Source: DATBAT01 sp963824805
Lineage (GTDB): Bacteria; Acidobacteriota; Terriglobia; Terriglobales; Acidobacteriaceae
Assembly (NCBI GenBank): GCA_963824805.1
Contig: CAWGQZ010000019.1
Location: forward strand, 1-64,000
Direction of reading: 5' to 3'
DNA: 64,000 nt
Under the pieces are notes generated by a model. It saw nothing but the letters and a program-made list of their open reading frames with translations. It had not been told where the DNA came from and made no database searches. Shown in pieces: positions 35,851-44,686 of this stretch. The number at the start of each line of letters is the position of its first letter. Positions within the stretch are counted from its first letter, which is position 1. The translations under genes were made by a program, and so were the position numbers.

Positions 35851-37158
35851 TCAGCCCGCTTGGCGCACTTTTTCCTCGGGCTGTTCCGCTTCCGGCCAGC
35901 CCGGCAAAGTGGAATTCCCGGTAATCAGCCGGGCTCCACGTTCAAAGGTGAAATAAGACCAGGCCCACTGGATCAGTACGATCAACCGGTTGCGAAACCC
36001 GATCAGGAAGAAAATGTGAATGAACAACCAGGACAACCAGGCGAAGAATCCTGAAATGTGGACCTTGCCAAACTCAGCGACGGCGGCCGATCTTCCGATC
36101 GTCGCTAGGCTGCCTTTATCCAGATACCGAAAGTTTTTTCGCGGTTTGCGCTCAAGGTCGCGGCCGATGTTGTGGGCCACTGCTTTTCCTTGCTGCATGG
36201 CCGCAGGGGCAACTCCCGGTACGATTTTGCCTTTGTCATCCTTGAGTGAGGCCAGGTCACCGATGGCGAAGACTTCCGGATGTCCGGGAACACTCAGATC
36301 GAGGTTTACCAACACCCGCCCCGCGCGATCGGTTGGCGCCCCGAGCTTCTTGCCCAGCGGGGAAGCTGCCACTCCCGCCGCCCACAATGTCACGGCCGAG
36401 GGGACGCGAGTCTTACCGACGTACACAGCGCCCGGCTCCATACCGGTAACTAAGGCGGACGTCTGTACCTCGACACCTAGTTTCTGCAGTTGGCGCACCG
36501 CGCTGTCTGACATGTCTGGGGAATAAACTGGAAGAATGCGCGGGCCCCCTTCGAGCAGAAGGATGCGCGCACACTTGGGATCGATCGAATGGAATTCCTC
36601 GGACAGCACTTTGCGGGCGATTTCGGCCAGCGTCCCCGCCAGCTCGACTCCGGTCGGTCCGCCGCCCACCACTACAAAATTGAGCGGAGCGTGCTGTTTT
36701 CCACGCGCTGCTTCGTTTTCCGCCAACTCAAACGCCAAAAGGACTCGGCGACGAATCTCCAGAGCGTCTTCCACAGTCTTCAGTCCGGGAGCAAGAGGCT
36801 CCCACTCATCATGGCCGAAGTAAGCATGCGAGCCCCCAGTCGCTACTATGAGATAGTCATAAGGCACGTCAAGATCAGGCAGCTTCACCACGCGTCGTTG
36901 CAGATCAAAGTCTTGTACCTCGCCCAGTAGGACCTGGACGTGGGGATGTCCTCGCAATATCCAACGAATAGGCGCGGCAATCTCCCCGGGCGACAATCCG
37001 GCCGTCGCCACCTGATAAAGCAGGGGTTGGAAGGTGTGATGGTTCTTGCGGTCGATGAGCGTTATGCTCACCGGGTAGCGGCTGAGGGTGCGAACCGCCA
37101 GAAGGCCGGCAAACCCGCCGCCGATGACCACAACGTGCGGCTTCCTATCGGTCGTCAT
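35851..37158 (-). CDS. ndh: Type II NADH dehydrogenase (NDH-2)
   Basis: A 435-residue flavoprotein that passes electrons from NADH to quinone without proton pumping. It shows the FAD-binding HVVVIGGGFAGLLAVRTL, the NADH-binding FVVVGGGPTGVELAGTLAEI and AIGDLASL. The C-terminal membrane-contact region has hydrophobic stretches (FFAWLSWLFIHIFFLIGFRNRLIVLIQWAWSYF). Quinone-site residues are in VAPAAMQQGKAVAHNI. It lies 46 bp upstream of nfeD on the same strand. The ~210 bp on the other side, up to the histidine kinase gene, are non-coding and should hold divergent promoters. Confidence 0.95.
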   Translation of the reverse strand: MTTDRKPHVVVIGGGFAGLLAVRTLSRYPVSITLIDRKNHHTFQPLLYQVATAGLSPGEIAAPIRWILRGHPHVQVLLGEVQDFDLQRRVVKLPDLDVPYDYLIVATGGSHAYFGHDEWEPLAPGLKTVEDALEIRRRVLLAFELAENEAARGKQHAPLNFVVVGGGPTGVELAGTLAEIARKVLSEEFHSIDPKCARILLLEGGPRILPVYSPDMSDSAVRQLQKLGVEVQTSALVTGMEPGAVYVGKTRVPSAVTLWAAGVAASPLGKKLGAPTDRAGRVLVNLDLSVPGHPEVFAIGDLASLKDDKGKIVPGVAPAAMQQGKAVAHNIGRDLERKPRKNFRYLDKGSLATIGRSAAVAEFGKVHISGFFAWLSWLFIHIFFLIGFRNRLIVLIQWAWSYFTFERGARLITGNSTLPGWPEAEQPEEKVRQAG

Positions 37159-37368
37159 AATTGTTCACCTTGAATAGATTATCTTTGGCTGCTCCAGGTC
37201 GTAACTTTTTTGGACAATGTAGAGCGGACACTTTGTCCCCTCTCGCGCTCCGGAACCGCCGCATAAAGGCCTGGGTGATTTGGCGTTATGCTACTTCCCG
37301 GCGGGCCAGAGTATCCGCCCTAGGTCAGAAGATCCTAGAAATTGCGCTAGGCGCGCTAAAATCCACAT

Positions 37369-38274
37369 ATGCAGATAGCTAGCCGTCGAAACGCGAAGAT
37401 TTTCTTCCTTTCGTTCGGCGTAATCCTGGCTGCCGTGGCCGTCTCTGTAGGCTTTGGCTGGATCATCCTTAACTGGCGCCAGGACCTGAAGGTCGTCTTT
37501 GGAATCATCTTCTTCGGGGCGATCACCACTGGACTCATCCTCAACACCAGCTTCCTGGTGCGGGAGATTCGTCGCAACGAACAGCACGACAGCTTCATCA
37601 ACGCCGTTACCCACGAACTAAAGACGCCGATCGCATCCATCCGCCTCTACCTGCAGACCTTGCAGCGCCACGACGTGGATGAGGCCAAACGGCGCGAGTT
37701 TTACCAATCCATGCTGGAAGACACTAACCGACTGTTAGGCACAGTGGAACAAGTTCTCAAGGCTGGTGAGGCTGGGCACAAGGGCAGAACGCGCCAAGTG
37801 CCATTGGATTTCGGGAAGCTGGTGCGAGAGTGCGTCGAGGTCACTCGCGCGCGTTATCAGTTGAAGACAGATCTTGTCCGCTTTGAACAACGTGCGGACA
37901 ACGGATTCCGTCCGGTAGTGAAGGGTGACGCCGAAGAACTCCGGACCGCCGTTTCCAACCTTCTCGACAACGCGGTGAAATATTCAACTAAGGGAGTAGA
38001 TATTCTGGTCCGGCTCGAGACGCCTGATGAGAGGCATGTCACGCTGAGTGTGCAGGACCATGGTGTCGGTATTCCTGCCCAAGAACTCAAGCGTGTTTTC
38101 CGCCGCTTCTATCGTGTACCAAGCCGTGCTCTGACCAGCGTGAAGGGAACCGGCCTCGGCTTGTTCATCGTTCGTTCCATAGCGGGTAAACACGGTGGTC
38201 GCGTCTTCGCACAGAGCGAGGGGGAGGGCCGGGGAACGACCGTCTTTCTCGAACTTCCCAGGAGCGTGGCGTGA
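37369..38274 (+). CDS. Membrane sensor histidine kinase
   Basis: A 301-residue kinase. Two membrane segments (~10-34 and ~43-64) flank a very short periplasmic or external loop, so the signal may be sensed in the membrane. HisKA carries His82 in INAVTHELKTPIASIRLYLQTL. The HATPase has NLLDNAVKYS, DHGVGIP, and GTGLGLFIVRSIAGKHGG. It overlaps the response regulator gene by 4 bp (GTGA). No HAMP domain is seen. The signal is unknown. Confidence 0.93.
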   Translation: MQIASRRNAKIFFLSFGVILAAVAVSVGFGWIILNWRQDLKVVFGIIFFGAITTGLILNTSFLVREIRRNEQHDSFINAVTHELKTPIASIRLYLQTLQRHDVDEAKRREFYQSMLEDTNRLLGTVEQVLKAGEAGHKGRTRQVPLDFGKLVRECVEVTRARYQLKTDLVRFEQRADNGFRPVVKGDAEELRTAVSNLLDNAVKYSTKGVDILVRLETPDERHVTLSVQDHGVGIPAQELKRVFRRFYRVPSRALTSVKGTGLGLFIVRSIAGKHGGRVFAQSEGEGRGTTVFLELPRSVA

Positions 38275-39002
38275 GTCGCGTGTTGATTGTCGAAGACGAA
38301 ACCCACTTGGCTACGGGACTGTGCTTTAACCTCGAAGCCGAAGGACACGAGGTCAAGATCGCCAGCGACGGCGAGGCGGCCATTGACCTGTTGCTGACCA
38401 AAAACGAGCCATTCGACGCTATCGTCCTCGACGTAATGTTGCCGGGGAAAGACGGCTTCGCAGTCGCATCGGAATTGCGGGAGAACAAAAATTTCACCCC
38501 GGTGCTGATGTTGACCGCCCGTGGCCGGGCGGAAGATGTCCTCAACGGCTTCGCATCGGGTGCCGACGACTACCTTCCGAAGCCATTTGAGCTGCCGATC
38601 CTGCTGGCACGGCTTCAGGGCCTGCTGCGGCGCAGCCAATGGTTGCAACAAGCAATCTCTCCCAACGTGGTGCCGAGCGAGCCTGAGAGCGACATATTTT
38701 CTTTTAATGGACGCACCATTGACTTCGGCAAACTGGAATTGAGGGTTAACGGAAACATCACTCACCTTACCGCCATGGAAGCGCAGCTCTTGCGATATCT
38801 GATTCGCAACCGCGGACGCGTGATTTCGCGCAAACAGATTCTCGAAGAAGTTTGGGACCTGCAGGAGGACACCGACACTCGTGCCATCGACAATTTCATC
38901 GTGCGATTGCGCCGCTATATCGAGGACGATCCATCGTCGCCCGTCTATCTTCTGACCGCTCGTGGTGTGGGTTACCGTTTCGAATCTGAGCCTGCGAAAT
39001 AG
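38271..39002 (+). CDS. OmpR/PhoB-family response regulator
   Basis: A 243-residue regulator starting at GTG 38271, which overlaps the kinase stop. The receiver has the acidic EDE near residue 9, the phosphoacceptor Asp54 (IVLDVMLPG), Thr/Ser in LMLTARG and Lys in LPKPFE. The C-terminal winged helix (~140-240) has GKLELRVNGNITHLTAMEAQLLRYLIRNRGRVISRKQILEEVW and the C-terminal GVGYRFE hairpin. With the kinase it forms a complete two-component pair; target genes cannot be read from here. Confidence 0.95.
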   Translation: MSRVLIVEDETHLATGLCFNLEAEGHEVKIASDGEAAIDLLLTKNEPFDAIVLDVMLPGKDGFAVASELRENKNFTPVLMLTARGRAEDVLNGFASGADDYLPKPFELPILLARLQGLLRRSQWLQQAISPNVVPSEPESDIFSFNGRTIDFGKLELRVNGNITHLTAMEAQLLRYLIRNRGRVISRKQILEEVWDLQEDTDTRAIDNFIVRLRRYIEDDPSSPVYLLTARGVGYRFESEPAK

Positions 39003-39020
39003 GCTGCTACACTGAACCCC

Positions 39021-39974
39021 TTGACGCCCGATCTTCAAACTTTGATCAATCAGGTGCGGTCCGGAGACGTTCGCTCGTTGGCGCGCGCCATCAGTGTGGT
39101 TGAGAACCGTTCGGCCGCAATCACCCGAAATTCTCAAGGCCCTATTCCCGCACAGTGGCCGGGCGCGCATCATCGGATGACCGGCTCGCCCGGAGCAGGG
39201 AAGAGCACGTTGGTCGACGGCTTGGCCCGACACTATCGCAAGCAGGAACGGACGGTAGGAATTGTGGCTGTCGATCCCACCAGCCCTTATACCGGCGGGG
39301 CAATTCTCGGGGATCGTATTCGCATGCAGGAGCACTCCTCCGACGCGGGAATCTACATTCGCAGCATGGCCACTCGAGGATCGCTCGGGGGCTTAGCCCG
39401 CACCACGGCGGACGTAGCCTCAGTAATGGATGCCAGCGGTCGCGATGTCGTGCTGATTGAGACTGTCGGCGTCGGCCAGGACGAGGTAGATATCGTGCGG
39501 CTGGCCGATATCACGGTCGTCATTCTGGTGCCGGGGATGGGCGACGACGTACAAAGCATCAAGGCAGGTATCATGGAAATCGCCGACATCTTTGTGATCA
39601 ACAAAAGCGATTACGACGGCGCCGAGCGGGTGGAGCGCGAGATTCGCGCCCTGCAATCACTGGCGATCCGCGGCGATCACTGGACGCCGCCTATCGTCAA
39701 AACCGTGGCCAGCCAAGGGCAGGGAATTGGAGAGCTTGCCACGATAATCAGCCAGTACGAAACCTATTTGCTCAAAGAAAATTTGCTGTTCAAGCGCAAC
39801 GTCCACAATTGGCAGGAGCGGATTATCGAGATGCTTCGCGACTCTCTCTTGCTCCGGGCCCGAACCCAGCTTCGGGCTGACGATCTGGAGCGCTACGCCA
39901 CCGAAGTCGCCGAGCACAAGCGCGATCCGTACAGCTTGGTGGAAGATTTGCTGGGCAACCTGGGAAAGAACTAA
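39021..39974 (+). CDS. meaB: Methylmalonyl-CoA mutase-associated GTPase MeaB, compensated frame error inside
   Basis: MeaB is the G3E GTPase chaperone that loads and protects adenosylcobalamin in methylmalonyl-CoA mutase. It starts at TTG 39021. Walker A is GSPGAGKSTLVDG, followed by VDPTSPYTGGAILGDRIRM, ETVGVGQDEVDI and NKSDYDGAE. Just before the P-loop the sequence reads GPIPAQWPGAHHRM, which does not fit the family. The next frame over the same bases reads ALFPHSGRARIIG, which does. A 1-base insertion at 39136-39139 and a deletion at 39174-39177 cancel each other. The epimerase gene follows after 2 bp; the mutase itself is not in the window. Confidence 0.93.
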   Translation: MTPDLQTLINQVRSGDVRSLARAISVVENRSAAITRNSQGPIPAQWPGAHHRMTGSPGAGKSTLVDGLARHYRKQERTVGIVAVDPTSPYTGGAILGDRIRMQEHSSDAGIYIRSMATRGSLGGLARTTADVASVMDASGRDVVLIETVGVGQDEVDIVRLADITVVILVPGMGDDVQSIKAGIMEIADIFVINKSDYDGAERVEREIRALQSLAIRGDHWTPPIVKTVASQGQGIGELATIISQYETYLLKENLLFKRNVHNWQERIIEMLRDSLLLRARTQLRADDLERYATEVAEHKRDPYSLVEDLLGNLGKN

Positions 39975-39976
39975 TC

Positions 39977-40370
39977 ATGGCCACGATCGATCATCTGGGA
40001 ATCGCGGTAAAGTCCCTGGCGTCCGCGAAAGGCATTCTACGAAAAATTGGGATTGCAGGTTTCTCCGGAAGAAGTTGTCGAAGGAGAACGCGTGCGTCTG
40101 GTGATGGTGCCGGTGGGAGAGAGCCGGCTTGAGCTCCTGGAGCCAACGTCCGACGATTCCGTTATCGCCAAATTTCTCGCAAAGCGTGGCGAGGGACTGC
40201 ACCATGTTTGCCTGCGGGTTCCCGATCTACCTGCGACCGTGGCGAAGCTTAAGCAGGACGGGGTGCGGCTTGTATCAAACGAAATAAAAATCGGCGCCGG
40301 GGGGCATCGCTACATTTTTGTTCATCCCAATAGCGCCGGAGGAGTACTTCTTGAACTGGTGCAGTCCTAA
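39977..40370 (+). CDS. mce: Methylmalonyl-CoA epimerase, one frameshift
   Basis: Mce converts (S)- to (R)-methylmalonyl-CoA. It is a VOC-fold enzyme of ~130 residues. From the ATG at 39977 it reads ATIDHLGIAVKSLASAK. One extra G at 40028-40033 then breaks the frame. In the next frame it continues AFYEKLGLQVSPEEVVEGERVRLVMVPVG, and later EGLHHVCLRVPDLP and HPNSAGGVLLELVQS. Metal ligands His (DHLGIAV), His (GLHHVC) and Glu (LLELVQ) are present. It follows meaB directly, which fits a propionate or branched-chain amino acid catabolic module. Confidence 0.92.
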
Positions 40371-40455
40371 CATGCAAAAGTCATGGTGTGAGACCCGCAC
40401 AGCTAGGTCTCCCTAGATCTCCGCCCAGACACAAGCTGCAACCTGAGAATCCCGA

Positions 40456-41122
40456 ATGCTTTTATTAGCCGTAGACACTTCAGGAAGAAACGGAAGCATC
40501 GCATTAGCCCGCTGCGTTGCCCCAGATCTCTGCAAAATTCTCGAGGTCGCCGCACTCGAGGGCGGCACATTCTCGGCCCAGCTGGTGCCTCAGATCGCAT
40601 CTCTGCTTTTCCGCACCACGTCACCAAGGATGATCTGGATGCTTTCGTCGTGGTCTCAGGTCCAGGCTCTTTCACTGGGCTTCGCGTGGGCCTGGCGGCA
40701 ATCAAGGCTCTGGGCGAAATCCTGGCCAAACCGATTGTGCCGGTTTCGTTTCTTGACGTGGTGGCGATGGCCGGACAGGCCCAAACCAAGTGCTTGGCCG
40801 CTTTAGACGCCGGACGCCACCAGGTTTACGTCGGAGAATACGACGGACGCCGCATCGTCCGTGAACAACTCCTTACCATGGAAGAGTTCTTGAATTTCTC
40901 TAAAGGCTTTCCAGTGATCACGCCTGACGCGAATGTTGCCGCTCACACGCGTGAGCGCAGGGTTCGCGGTGCAAGAATCAGCTCGCCCACGAGCGGACGC
41001 GGTCGCACAGCTGGGCTGGCAAAAAATCCAAAGCGGGGCAAGTTGTCTCTCCCGAAGAATTGGACGCAAACTATTTGCGCCGTACCGATGCGGAATTATT
41101 TTCTCCTCCCAGGCGGGACTGA
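40456..41122 (+). CDS. tsaB: tRNA threonylcarbamoyladenosine protein TsaB, three frameshifts
   Basis: TsaB is the partner of TsaD in t6A37 tRNA modification. It begins LLLAVDTSGRNGSIALA. The frame shifts after IASLL at the T run 40607-40610, where the third frame reads PHHVTKDDLDAFVVVSGPGSFTGLRVGL. It shifts again near 40930-40965 into RPRADAVAQLGWQKIQSG. A third shift at the G run 41035-41038 leads to QVVSPEELDANYLRRTDAELF and the stop at 41120-41122. The joined length is ~220 residues, as expected. Because the middle frame equals that of rimI, part of tsaB seems fused to rimI; this is an artefact of the shifts. Confidence 0.88.
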
Positions 41123-41123
41123 A

Positions 41124-41564
41124 ATGCACGTTCGCCAGGCCACCGCTAATGATCTTCCGCAGATCATGGAATTGGAGCGAGATAGCCCCACTGCGGCACA
41201 CTGGTCTTCGGCACACTACGAAGCCATATTTGCAGCAGCGGAAGGCTCACGACTCCTGTTGGTAATCGAAGATCAAAGCGTGGCCGGACTTCTTATCGCT
41301 CAGGACGTCGCCGGAGAGTGGGAGATCCAGAATATTCTCGTCGCCAGGGCGCTTCAGGGACGCGGGCTCGCCTCCCAACTCCTGAGAACCTTTCTAGACA
41401 TGGTCTCGCAAAGCGGCACGAAATCGATTTTTCTTGAAGTCCGGAAGTCAAATCAAGCAGCGCGGGCATTTTACGAAAAATCGGGCTTCATCCAGACCGG
41501 ATACCGTTCGCGCTATTATCGTGACCCACTCGAGGACGCCGTTCTCTACAAATTACTGGTCTAA
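41124..41564 (+). CDS. rimI: Ribosomal-protein-alanine N-acetyltransferase RimI (GNAT)
   Basis: A 146-residue GNAT enzyme; RimI acetylates the N-terminal Ala of ribosomal protein S18. The start ATG at 41124 lies 1 base after the true tsaB stop, the usual tsaB-rimI pairing. It shows the acetyl-CoA site LVARALQGRGLASQLLRTFL, then IFLEVRKSNQAARAFYEKSGFIQTGYRSRYYRDP, the standard RimI signature. No internal break is seen. Confidence 0.93.
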   Translation: MHVRQATANDLPQIMELERDSPTAAHWSSAHYEAIFAAAEGSRLLLVIEDQSVAGLLIAQDVAGEWEIQNILVARALQGRGLASQLLRTFLDMVSQSGTKSIFLEVRKSNQAARAFYEKSGFIQTGYRSRYYRDPLEDAVLYKLLV

Positions 41565-41677
41565 TCTTCCTATCCCGCTGTGCCCAATGGATTTCCGCTC
41601 TCGATGAATTCAGGGATTGAAGTGGCTTCGTGGCTATGGTAGGTTGCCCTTATAAATCGTATAGGGAGGTCAGCTGG

Positions 41678-41911
41678 ATGCTTGCTTCTAGAGACCAACT
41701 CTTGGCCAATCACGAGGAATTCCGCAAACTGGCTATGGAGCATACGCAGCACTCACAAAGACTCGATTCACTGGTCGAAAAGCGATTTCTCACGGACGAC
41801 GAAAAACTCGAGGAAGTTCGACTCAAAAAGCTGAAATTGCGGCTCAAGGATCAGATGGAATCCATCGAGCGGCAATATCAGCGGCATCTTGAAACGAACC
41901 AAGTCGCTTAG
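41678..41911 (+). CDS. DUF465 (YdcH-like) small helical protein
   Basis: A 77-residue protein from the ATG at 41678, which has GGGAGGT 10 nt upstream; the longer frame to 41630 lacks such a site. Sequence is charged and helical: LLANHEEFRKLAMEHTQHSQRLDSLVEKRFLTDDEKLEEVRLKKLKLRLKDQM. The LKKLKLRLKDQ segment is the hallmark of the YdcH/DUF465 family, whose function is unknown. It stands alone, with ~150 bp of non-coding DNA before psd. Confidence 0.85.
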   Translation: MLASRDQLLANHEEFRKLAMEHTQHSQRLDSLVEKRFLTDDEKLEEVRLKKLKLRLKDQMESIERQYQRHLETNQVA

Positions 41912-42059
41912 TTTTCCACCAAATTATCGTTGTAGCCTAGGTCGCGCCCTTCTTGTATGCGCGGGCAGTTTAGGACCAAAATGCCGCGTCCTTGGCGTTT
42001 TGGGTTTCAACGGCCCTCTTGTCTCTTCACTGCTCTATAATTCCTTTTAATAAACTCTC

Positions 42060-42725
42060 ATGGTTCCAGAAGGCTACTATTACGGTTTGCCGATGCTGGC
42101 CGCGGGTGGCCTGATTGCCTGGATTATCGGTCCACCGTGGGCGACGCCCGCTTTCCTGCTGGCGGCTTTTTTCTTGTGGTTCTTTCGCGATCCCGATCGA
42201 GTGATACCCGGCGAAGCCGGGGCGATTGTTTCCCCGGGAGACGGAAAAGTAACCGCGATTGCCCCAGTTTTGGACAACGGCGTCGAGCGCACGCGAATCA
42301 GTATTTTTCTCAATGTATTTAATGTTCACGTGAATCGCTCCCCCATCGCCGGCACTATTCGTGATGCCCGCTACCAGCATGGGAAATTCCTGAACGCCAT
42401 GGATGCGGTGTCTGCAGATCAGAACGAGCAGAACATCGTGACGGTGGAAGGGGAAGGGCAGACCGTTGTCTTCAAACAAATCGCCGGTTTGATAGCCAGG
42501 CGAATCGTATTCACTAAACACCCTGGCGACCAAGTGGCGCGCGGCGAACGCGTGGGTCTCATCAAGTTTGGCTCGCGAGTCGATGTTTTGTTCGACCCTT
42601 CAGCTAACCTAAAGGTAAAAGTTGGCGACCATGTAAAAGGCGGAGCCAGCATCCTGGCAGTGGCCCCGGTAGAAGAAAGTAAGGTTGGAACAAATATCGA
42701 TCAGCATCGACAAGGAGCACGGTGA
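42060..42725 (+). CDS. psd: Phosphatidylserine decarboxylase proenzyme
   Basis: Psd converts phosphatidylserine to phosphatidylethanolamine and is processed to a pyruvoyl enzyme. This 221-residue short form has an N-terminal membrane segment (LPMLAAGGLIAWIIG). FFRDPDRVIPGEAGAIVSPGDGKV and FLNVFNVHVNRSPIAG follow. The self-cleavage site is Gly-Ser in KFGSRVDVLF. It overlaps pssA by a few bases (GTGATG), so the two steps of PE synthesis are coupled. Confidence 0.95.
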   Translation: MVPEGYYYGLPMLAAGGLIAWIIGPPWATPAFLLAAFFLWFFRDPDRVIPGEAGAIVSPGDGKVTAIAPVLDNGVERTRISIFLNVFNVHVNRSPIAGTIRDARYQHGKFLNAMDAVSADQNEQNIVTVEGEGQTVVFKQIAGLIARRIVFTKHPGDQVARGERVGLIKFGSRVDVLFDPSANLKVKVGDHVKGGASILAVAPVEESKVGTNIDQHRQGAR

Positions 42726-43591
42726 TGAGCGATCTCGATATTCCAGACAATAGCGTTCGTGCTTCCCAGAATAAGTCCAAGCCGCGGCGGCTGAGCAAGG
42801 GCATGTATATTCTGCCGTCGCTGTTCACGACCGCAAACATCGGATTCGGCTACTACGCAATTCTGCAGATCACGCATGGCTCAGCCGTAACACCGGCTCA
42901 TTTCGACTATGCCGCCAAGGCCATCGGCCTCGCCTTTATCTGCGACGGCCTCGATGGCAGAATCGCCCGCATCACCGGCACCAGCAGCGATTTCGGCAAG
43001 GAACTGGATTCCCTGGCTGACGTGATCACATTCGGCGTGGCTCCAGCAATGTTGGCCTGGATGTGGGGATTTCAACACTTGACGGCCTGGTCTACAGCAG
43101 AGAATTTGTCGAAGCTGGTGCAGCTGGGAGGCATTGCCAGCTTCCTGTTTCTAATGGCCGGGGCGAGCCGCTTGGCACGCTTCAACATTACAAAGAACCC
43201 TCAGCCCTCAAATCCGGGCCGGCCGGGCAAAAAGTATTTCGTAGGCATGCCAATTCCGGCTGGGGCAGGCGTGATTGCGGCGGTCGTTCATTTTTCTGGC
43301 GGTGAACCTATCACACTGTGGTGGACGGCGATGACCTGGTTGCTATTGATCGTGGCCGCCGCCTACCTCATGGTAAGCACTTGGCGCTTCTATAGTTTCA
43401 AAGACATCGACCTGCAAATGCGCCAGCCCTTCCGGCTGATTGTTTTGTTCGGCGCCCTGTTCGCGGGCTTATGGGTTTTCTCCCGTCCGCTGTTATTCGT
43501 GCTGGCTTTGACCTACATGTTCTCGGGCGTATTCTGGCGGCTGCAATGGATACTCGCGGCGCAAGGGTCCGCCATCGCCGCCCGCCTATAA
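42722..43591 (+). CDS. pssA: CDP-diacylglycerol-serine O-phosphatidyltransferase
   Basis: PssA makes phosphatidylserine from CDP-diacylglycerol and serine in the membrane. The ~289-residue CDP-alcohol phosphatidyltransferase has the catalytic motif DGLDGRIARITGTSSDFGKELDSLAD (D...DG...AR...G...D...D). Around six to eight hydrophobic helices complete the fold. The start is GTG 42722 or ATG 42725. It directly follows psd and precedes the ASADH-like gene by 18 bp. Confidence 0.95.
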   Translation: MMSDLDIPDNSVRASQNKSKPRRLSKGMYILPSLFTTANIGFGYYAILQITHGSAVTPAHFDYAAKAIGLAFICDGLDGRIARITGTSSDFGKELDSLADVITFGVAPAMLAWMWGFQHLTAWSTAENLSKLVQLGGIASFLFLMAGASRLARFNITKNPQPSNPGRPGKKYFVGMPIPAGAGVIAAVVHFSGGEPITLWWTAMTWLLLIVAAAYLMVSTWRFYSFKDIDLQMRQPFRLIVLFGALFAGLWVFSRPLLFVLALTYMFSGVFWRLQWILAAQGSAIAARL

Positions 43592-43609
43592 GGAGGCGTC
43601 TCAAATCTC

Positions 43610-44686
43610 ATGAGCTCTCACTCCAAGCCTCCCATGACCCATTCCGAGTCGGCGCGTGTTTCCAATCTGTATCGCGTCGCCCTCGTCGGAGCCGCCACGC
43701 TCAGAGGCAAAGAGGTAGCCGAGGTCCTGAACGACCGAAATTTTCCTTCGCTCGACGTAAAGCTGCTGGATGACGAGGAGTCCCTGGGACAGTTGGAAAC
43801 CATGGGGGATGAAGTCAGTTTTATTCAGAGCCTGAGACCCGACCAGTTTGAGCGGGTCGACTTCACATTCTTTGCTTCCGATCCGGACTCCACGCGCAAG
43901 AACTGGAAGGTTGCGCGCGATGGGGGTAGCGCCATCATCGATCTTTCCGCTTCCCTGGAAGGCGAGCCGGGGGCGTCGGTGCGCTCACCGTGGATGGAGC
44001 GACAGCTAGGCCTCACACTCACTCCTGAGCTTCAACCTGGTCCCGTAGTGACTGCACATCCGGCGGCCGTAGCTCTCGCCGTTCTGTTGACGCGCGCCCA
44101 GAAGATCGGAGCGATCCGGCACGTGACGGCAAGCGTTTTTCAGCCCGCTTCAGAGCAAGGGCAGAAAGGCATGGATGAACTTCACGAGCAGACGGTAAAC
44201 CTGCTCTCCTTCCAACAACTTCCGAAAAATATTTACGACGCCCAGGTGGCCTTCAATCTGGTGGGACGGTACGGAGACCGGGCCCTCTCTCCACTTCTTT
44301 CCGCGCAGGAAACCATCTCTCGCCACTACAAGCTCATTGCCGGAGACGGCGCACCGGTTCCATCGGTTCTTTTGGTGCAGGCGCCGATCTTCCATGGACA
44401 CGCCTTCTCCATCCACCTGGAAATGGCGCAAAGGGCTGACCTGGATGTTTTCTCGCAGGCCCTAGCCGGAGAACATGTGACCGTCACGACATCCGCGGAG
44501 GATTCTCCGAGTAACGTCAACGCCGCCGGACAGCCCAATATTCTCGTGTCCTTGTTGCCCGATGCAACTCAGGCAAGTGGCATCTGGTTGTGGGCGGCCA
44601 CCGACAATCTTCGCATTGCGGCTTCTACCGCGGTCGAGTGCGCGGAAACGATGACCGCCACCCGCCCGCTGGGAAAGATCCAGTGA
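43610..44686 (+). CDS. Aspartate-semialdehyde dehydrogenase-like protein without the catalytic Cys
   Basis: A 358-residue protein of the Asd/ArgC dehydrogenase fold. The N-terminal Rossmann part reads YRVALVGAATLRGKEVAEVL and FTFFASDPD...DLSA. Where the enzyme has its active-site Cys (NPNCST type), this protein reads VTAHPAAVALAVLL, with Ala in place of Cys. GQKGMDELHEQT and FHGHAFSIHLEM correspond to the substrate and His regions. It resembles the Usg-1 group of Asd homologues with unclear role. It overlaps lptE by 3 bp (GTGA) and lies in a lipid/envelope gene string. Confidence 0.82.
   Translation: MSSHSKPPMTHSESARVSNLYRVALVGAATLRGKEVAEVLNDRNFPSLDVKLLDDEESLGQLETMGDEVSFIQSLRPDQFERVDFTFFASDPDSTRKNWKVARDGGSAIIDLSASLEGEPGASVRSPWMERQLGLTLTPELQPGPVVTAHPAAVALAVLLTRAQKIGAIRHVTASVFQPASEQGQKGMDELHEQTVNLLSFQQLPKNIYDAQVAFNLVGRYGDRALSPLLSAQETISRHYKLIAGDGAPVPSVLLVQAPIFHGHAFSIHLEMAQRADLDVFSQALAGEHVTVTTSAEDSPSNVNAAGQPNILVSLLPDATQASGIWLWAATDNLRIAASTAVECAETMTATRPLGKIQ

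Noticed and set aside
38109..39335. 408-codon open frame on - opposite the kinase/regulator/meaB genes
   Set aside because: The opposite strand encodes three strongly supported genes with all motifs; this frame has no start signal or family features.
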